Source: an uncultured Clostridia bacterium (lineage in GTDB: Bacteria; Bacillota; Clostridia; Oscillospirales; Acutalibacteraceae). From it: DNA of 26,032 nt. Each line of letters opens with the position of its first letter. The first letter of the stretch is position 1. The stretch is taken from NCBI GenBank assembly GCA_937920235.1, contig CALGUK010000047.1, positions 1 through 26,032 on the forward strand, written 5' to 3'. The position numbers and the translations under genes are program-made. This document shows, in pieces, positions 22,917-26,032 of the stretch. The notes below the pieces were generated by a model that was not told the origin of the DNA, searched no databases, and saw only the letters and a program-made list of their open reading frames with translations.

Positions 22917-23087
22917 AAAGCGATTGAGGTGCAATAAAAATCAGTATCATTTTTGAAACTCCCAAGAGTTTTTGATAAAATGTGAAAGGGTTTATTGCCG
23001 AAGAAAAAACAGGGCTTGGGAATTGGTTTTTCTGGTTGTATTATTAACAGTAATGCAACTGTCATCAATTATTGATGGAGTGCTTTC
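22917..23087 (+). promoter_or_regulatory. Lysine riboswitch (L box)
   Basis: The aptamer shows the conserved GAGGTGC (22926-22932), GTGAAAGGGTTTATTGCCGAAG (P2/loop region near 22982-23003), TTGGG and CTGG segments, CTGTCATC and the terminal GGAGTGCTTTCG. P1 pairs AAAGC (22917-22921) with GCTTT (23082-23086); P2 pairs GCAATAAA with TTTATTGC; P5 is CATCAA/TTGATG (23063-23077). Lysine binding should stabilise P1 and favour the terminator that follows, reducing asd-dapA-dapB expression when lysine is plentiful. Confidence 0.9.
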
Positions 23088-23123
23088 GTATTATGACCTT
23101 AGTCAATAATACTTTGTATTTTT

Positions 23124-23157
23124 TCAGTAATGGTGGCATAATCATTACTGATTTTTT
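23124..23157 (+). terminator. Riboswitch-controlled terminator
   Basis: TCAGTAATG (23124-23132) and CATTACTGA (23143-23151) form a perfect 9-bp stem followed by six T residues, before the asd start at 23199. An upstream hairpin GTATTATGAC/GTCAATAATAC (23088-23112) lies between aptamer and terminator and may form part of the switch. Confidence 0.85.
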
Positions 23158-23198
23158 ATAACGAATGATATAATATCATTATTTGGAGGTAATTTCAA

Positions 23199-24278
23199 GT
23201 GAAAAAGTATAATGTCGGTGTAATTGGTGCAACAGGTATGGTTGGTCAGCGTTTTATGACTCTTTTAGACGATCATCCTTGGTTTAATGTTAAAGTTCTG
23301 GCAGCAAGTCCCCGATCAGCAGGAAAAAAGTATTCTGAAGCTGTTGGTGCTAAATGGTGTATGGATGTTGAAATTCCTGAATCAATGAAAAACATTGTTG
23401 TAATGGATGCAACTGCTGATATTGAAAAAATTGCTTCACAGGTTGATTTTGTTTTCTGTGCCGTCGACATGAAGAAGGATGAAATCAAGGCTCTTGAAGA
23501 AGCATATGCAAAAGCAGAATGCCCTGTTATTTCTAACAACAGCGCTCACAGACACACTCCCGACGTTCCTATGATTGTTCCCGAGCTCAATGCTGAACAC
23601 GCTGCAATTATTCCAGCTCAGCGTAAAAGACTCGGTACAAAGCGCGGATTTATAGCAGTCAAATCAAACTGCTCCCTTCAGAGTTATGTGCCCGCTCTTT
23701 TCCCCCTTTCAAAATTCGGTATCAAGGATGTTCTCGTCTGCACATACCAGGCAATTTCTGGTGCGGGAAAAACATTTGAAACATGGCCGGATATGATTGA
23801 TAATGTAATTCCATACATCGGCGGCGAAGAAGAAAAGAGTGAAAAAGAGCCTCTTAAGATTTGGGGTAAAATCGAAGGAGATGAGATCGTTCCTGCAACT
23901 TCTCCCAATTTTACTGCACAATGTATCCGTGTTCCCGTTTCAAACGGTCATATGGGTGCCGTATTTGTAAGATTCGAGAATAAACCTTCAAAGGAAGAAA
24001 TATTAAATATATGGAAGGAATTTTCAGGTCGTGCTCAGGAATTGAATTTACCGCATGCACCGAAGCAGTTCCTCAACTATTTTGAAGAAGACAATATGCC
24101 GCAGACAAGGCTTCATCGCGATCTTGAAGGCGGTATGGCAATTTCCGTAGGTCGTCTTCGCGAAGATACACAGTATGACTATAAGTTTGTATGTCTATCT
24201 CATAACACACTTCGCGGTGCTGCCGGCGGCGCAGTTCTTATGGCTGAACTTCTTTGCGCTGAAGGATATATAGACTAA
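23199..24278 (+). CDS. asd: Aspartate-semialdehyde dehydrogenase
   Basis: Asd reduces aspartyl phosphate to aspartate semialdehyde with NADPH, the branch-point step to lysine/diaminopimelate, threonine and methionine. The nucleotide motif GATGMVGQR is at residues 10-18, catalytic Cys158 in KSNCSLQS and His251 in VSNGHMGA. These signatures belong to the archaeal/fungal type, which also occurs in Clostridia. The 359 residues start at GTG 23199 behind TGGAGGT. It is first in an operon with dapA and dapB under lysine riboswitch control. Confidence 0.95.
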   Translation: MKKYNVGVIGATGMVGQRFMTLLDDHPWFNVKVLAASPRSAGKKYSEAVGAKWCMDVEIPESMKNIVVMDATADIEKIASQVDFVFCAVDMKKDEIKALEEAYAKAECPVISNNSAHRHTPDVPMIVPELNAEHAAIIPAQRKRLGTKRGFIAVKSNCSLQSYVPALFPLSKFGIKDVLVCTYQAISGAGKTFETWPDMIDNVIPYIGGEEEKSEKEPLKIWGKIEGDEIVPATSPNFTAQCIRVPVSNGHMGAVFVRFENKPSKEEILNIWKEFSGRAQELNLPHAPKQFLNYFEEDNMPQTRLHRDLEGGMAISVGRLREDTQYDYKFVCLSHNTLRGAAGGAVLMAELLCAEGYID

Positions 24279-24302
24279 TTTCCAATTAAGGAGAATACAA
24301 TT

Positions 24303-25193
24303 ATGAGTAAAAATCCTATTTTTACCGGTTGCGGTGTTGCTATTGTAACACCCTTTAATGAAGATTTAAGCGTTAATTACAAATCACTTGAAAACCTTCT
24401 TGAGTTCCATATTGCAAATGGTACAGATTCAATCGTAATCTGCGGAACTACAGGTGAAAGTGCAACTCTCACACCCAAAGAACACTCAGATGTTATTAAA
24501 TTTACCTGTGATGTTGTAAATCACAGAATCCCTGTTATAGCAGGTACTGGCAGTAATGAAACTGCTTACGCTATTGAGCTTTCAAACGATGCTGAAAAAG
24601 CAGGCGCAGATGCGATGCTCGTCGTAACACCCTATTATAATAAATGTTCACAGCGCGGTCTTGTGAAGCATTATCAGGCTATTGCCGATAACTCATCTAA
24701 ACCGATTATTATATATAATGTTCCGAGCAGAACGGGTGTAAATGTTCTCCCCTCCACATATGCTGAGCTTTGTGAACATAAAAATATTATTGCTACTAAA
24801 GAAGCAAGCGGTAATATTTCACAGATAGCTGAAACTATTTCACTTTGTGGTGATAAGCTTGATGTTTATTCAGGTAATGATGATCAGATTGTACCTTTAA
24901 TGTCACTTGGTGGTAAAGGTGTAATTTCAGTTCTTTCAAACATTTGCCCTAAACTTGCACACGATATTCCTACTCTTTATCTTGAAGGCAAGGTTAAGGA
25001 AAGTGCTGAACTTCAGCTCAAATATCTTGAACTTATCAATGCAATGTTTATGGATGTTAACCCAATTCCTGTTAAAGTTGCTATGAGAATGATGGGCTTT
25101 GATGTTGGTCCTCTTCGTATGCCACTTTGTGAAATGGAAGATGCAAAAACAGCAAAACTCCATTCAATACTTAAGAAGTATAACTTAATCTGA
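24303..25193 (+). CDS. dapA: 4-hydroxy-tetrahydrodipicolinate synthase
   Basis: DapA condenses pyruvate with aspartate semialdehyde, the first step specific to diaminopimelate and lysine. The TIM-barrel of 296 residues carries the Schiff-base lysine Lys166 (KEASG), Tyr138 in IIYNVPSRTG and Thr49-Thr50 in CGTTGES. AAGGAG lies before the ATG, 24 bases after asd. Diaminopimelate feeds peptidoglycan and, via the same intermediate, spore dipicolinate. Confidence 0.97.
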   Translation: MSKNPIFTGCGVAIVTPFNEDLSVNYKSLENLLEFHIANGTDSIVICGTTGESATLTPKEHSDVIKFTCDVVNHRIPVIAGTGSNETAYAIELSNDAEKAGADAMLVVTPYYNKCSQRGLVKHYQAIADNSSKPIIIYNVPSRTGVNVLPSTYAELCEHKNIIATKEASGNISQIAETISLCGDKLDVYSGNDDQIVPLMSLGGKGVISVLSNICPKLAHDIPTLYLEGKVKESAELQLKYLELINAMFMDVNPIPVKVAMRMMGFDVGPLRMPLCEMEDAKTAKLHSILKKYNLI

Positions 25194-25213
25194 TTTTAAT
25201 TGGATGTGAAAAA

Positions 25214-25966
25214 ATGACAAGGATTATTTTAAGCGGTGCACTTGGTAAAATGGGCAAAGCAATTACCACTTGTGTTGAAAACAGAAACGATTGCGAAATA
25301 GTTGCAGGTGTTGATTTAGCTACATCTGAAGCCACATTTCCTGTTTTCAAATCTTTTAATGATATTAATGTAGATGCAGATGTGATTATTGATTTTTCAC
25401 ATCCGTCAGTACTTGAAGATTTACTTACATATGCCAAAGAAAAGATGATTCCTGCTGTAATCGCTACAACAGGACTTAATGAGCAACAGATTGAAAATAT
25501 TAAAATAATTTCTAATGATGTTCCGCTTTTCTTCTCTGCAAATATGTCAATTGGTGTAAGTCTTGTATCGGAGCTTGCTAAAAAAGCCGCTAAAGTGCTT
25601 CAAGGTAATTTTGATATAGAAATTGTTGAAGCTCACCATAATCAGAAAATTGATGCACCGAGCGGAACTGCTTTAATGCTTGCAGATTCGATTTCAGAAG
25701 TACTCCAAGAAAAGCCAATTTATGAATTTGACCGTCATTCAAAAAGAAAGAAACGAACAAAGAATGAAATTGGTATTCATGCCGTTCGTGGCGGTACAAT
25801 CGTTGGTGAACATGAAATAATCTTTGCAGGTCCTGATGAAGTAATCAAGATTTCACACTCAGCATATTCAAAACAGTTATTTGCAAATGGTTCAGTTAAT
25901 GCAGGATTATTCCTCGTAGGTAAAAAACCGGGATTTTATTCAATGAAAGACCTTGTTAACGAGTAA
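25214..25966 (+). CDS. dapB: 4-hydroxy-tetrahydrodipicolinate reductase
   Basis: DapB reduces the DapA product with NAD(P)H. The 250-residue protein has the Rossmann motif GALGKMG at residues 8-14 and the catalytic/substrate segment EAHHNQKIDAPSGTA with His141-His142 and Lys145. GGATGTG serves as a ribosome binding site. It continues the asd-dapA-dapB unit, 20 bases after dapA, so the lysine riboswitch should govern it too. Confidence 0.97.
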   Translation: MTRIILSGALGKMGKAITTCVENRNDCEIVAGVDLATSEATFPVFKSFNDINVDADVIIDFSHPSVLEDLLTYAKEKMIPAVIATTGLNEQQIENIKIISNDVPLFFSANMSIGVSLVSELAKKAAKVLQGNFDIEIVEAHHNQKIDAPSGTALMLADSISEVLQEKPIYEFDRHSKRKKRTKNEIGIHAVRGGTIVGEHEIIFAGPDEVIKISHSAYSKQLFANGSVNAGLFLVGKKPGFYSMKDLVNE

Positions 25967-25978
25967 GGAGAATTTAAA

Positions 25979-26032
25979 ATGAAAAATATTGATAATATTA
26001 CAGTAATTGAAAATGTAACACTTATTTCTATT
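25979..26032 (+). CDS. Start of a probable ACT-domain protein (cut by the window end)
   Basis: Only 18 codons are visible, MKNIDNITVIENVTLISI. AAGGAG (25965-25970) overlaps the dapB stop codon and sits 8 bases before the ATG, so the frame is probably translated in the dap operon. The NITVIENVTLISI pattern resembles the first strand of an ACT domain, as found in aspartokinase-like regulatory proteins; this is a suggestion from a short stretch. Confidence 0.55.
   Translation, partial: MKNIDNITVIENVTLISI

Noticed and set aside
22845..22934. In-frame N-terminal extension of queA
   Set aside because: It overlaps the lysine riboswitch promoter and P1; QueA proteins begin at MKKSDF, which follows ACGGAG.

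Overview
The window looks like a chromosomal segment of a low-GC, spore-forming Clostridia-class Firmicute, most likely in or near the Oscillospiraceae/Ruminococcaceae. The reasons are AT-rich intergenic DNA with good sigma-A-type promoters and AGGAGG-like ribosome binding sites, sporulation-linked genes (TepA-like ClpP homologue beside FtsK/SpoIIIE, a CwlD-type amidase, SpoIIM) and a BspA-like leucine-rich-repeat surface protein with a tail that I associate with this group. The assignment is by inference; no rRNA or tRNA gene is present.

Layout. 1-215: promoter region, with hints of a divergent gene off the left edge. 216-7115 (+): a tight operon of tepA-like ClpP protease, uppP, ftsK/spoIIIE, a YgiQ-type radical SAM protein and a membrane-anchored metallo-beta-lactamase. 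7116-9232 (+): rpsB-tsf with a strong promoter, a hairpin leader, an intergenic hairpin and a strong terminator; EF-Ts is unusually long. 9233-9723: a gene-free mosaic of hairpins and repeat debris, then a promoter, a 121-bp inverted-repeat structure and an intrinsic terminator lying directly against the ribosome binding site of the next gene. 9724-11619 (+): secreted LRR protein. 11784-14796 (+): cwlD-type amidase, radA, a DUF6873-like protein with a TTG start, and a 62-residue protein. 14864-17410 (+): a compact four-gene accessory cassette (P-loop kinase, GNAT-Nudix fusion, deoxyinosine/uracil-DNA glycosylase-like protein, HD hydrolase). 17456-18063: AT-rich, gene-free, with a perfect consensus promoter overlapping a palindrome. 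18064-19056 (+): XerC/D recombinase, converging on and overlapping spoIIM. 19043-22844 (-): spoIIM, a TIGR04086-type membrane protein, yajC, tgt and queA. 22884-26032 (+): lysine riboswitch, asd, dapA, dapB and the start of a probable ACT-domain gene, i.e. the lysine/diaminopimelate branch.

Most of the window is core housekeeping: cell-wall lipid recycling and diaminopimelate supply (uppP, asd-dapA-dapB), chromosome segregation (ftsK, xerD), translation (rpsB, tsf, tgt, queA), secretion (yajC) and sporulation. The least explained parts are the leader in front of the LRR gene (9499-9715), the promoter-palindrome at 17499-17580 that faces about 480 bp without a convincing gene, the EF-Ts insertion, and terminators that overlap either a start site or an opposing gene. 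I did not find a clear new defence or mobile system; the attenuator-like leader is the best candidate for something undescribed.
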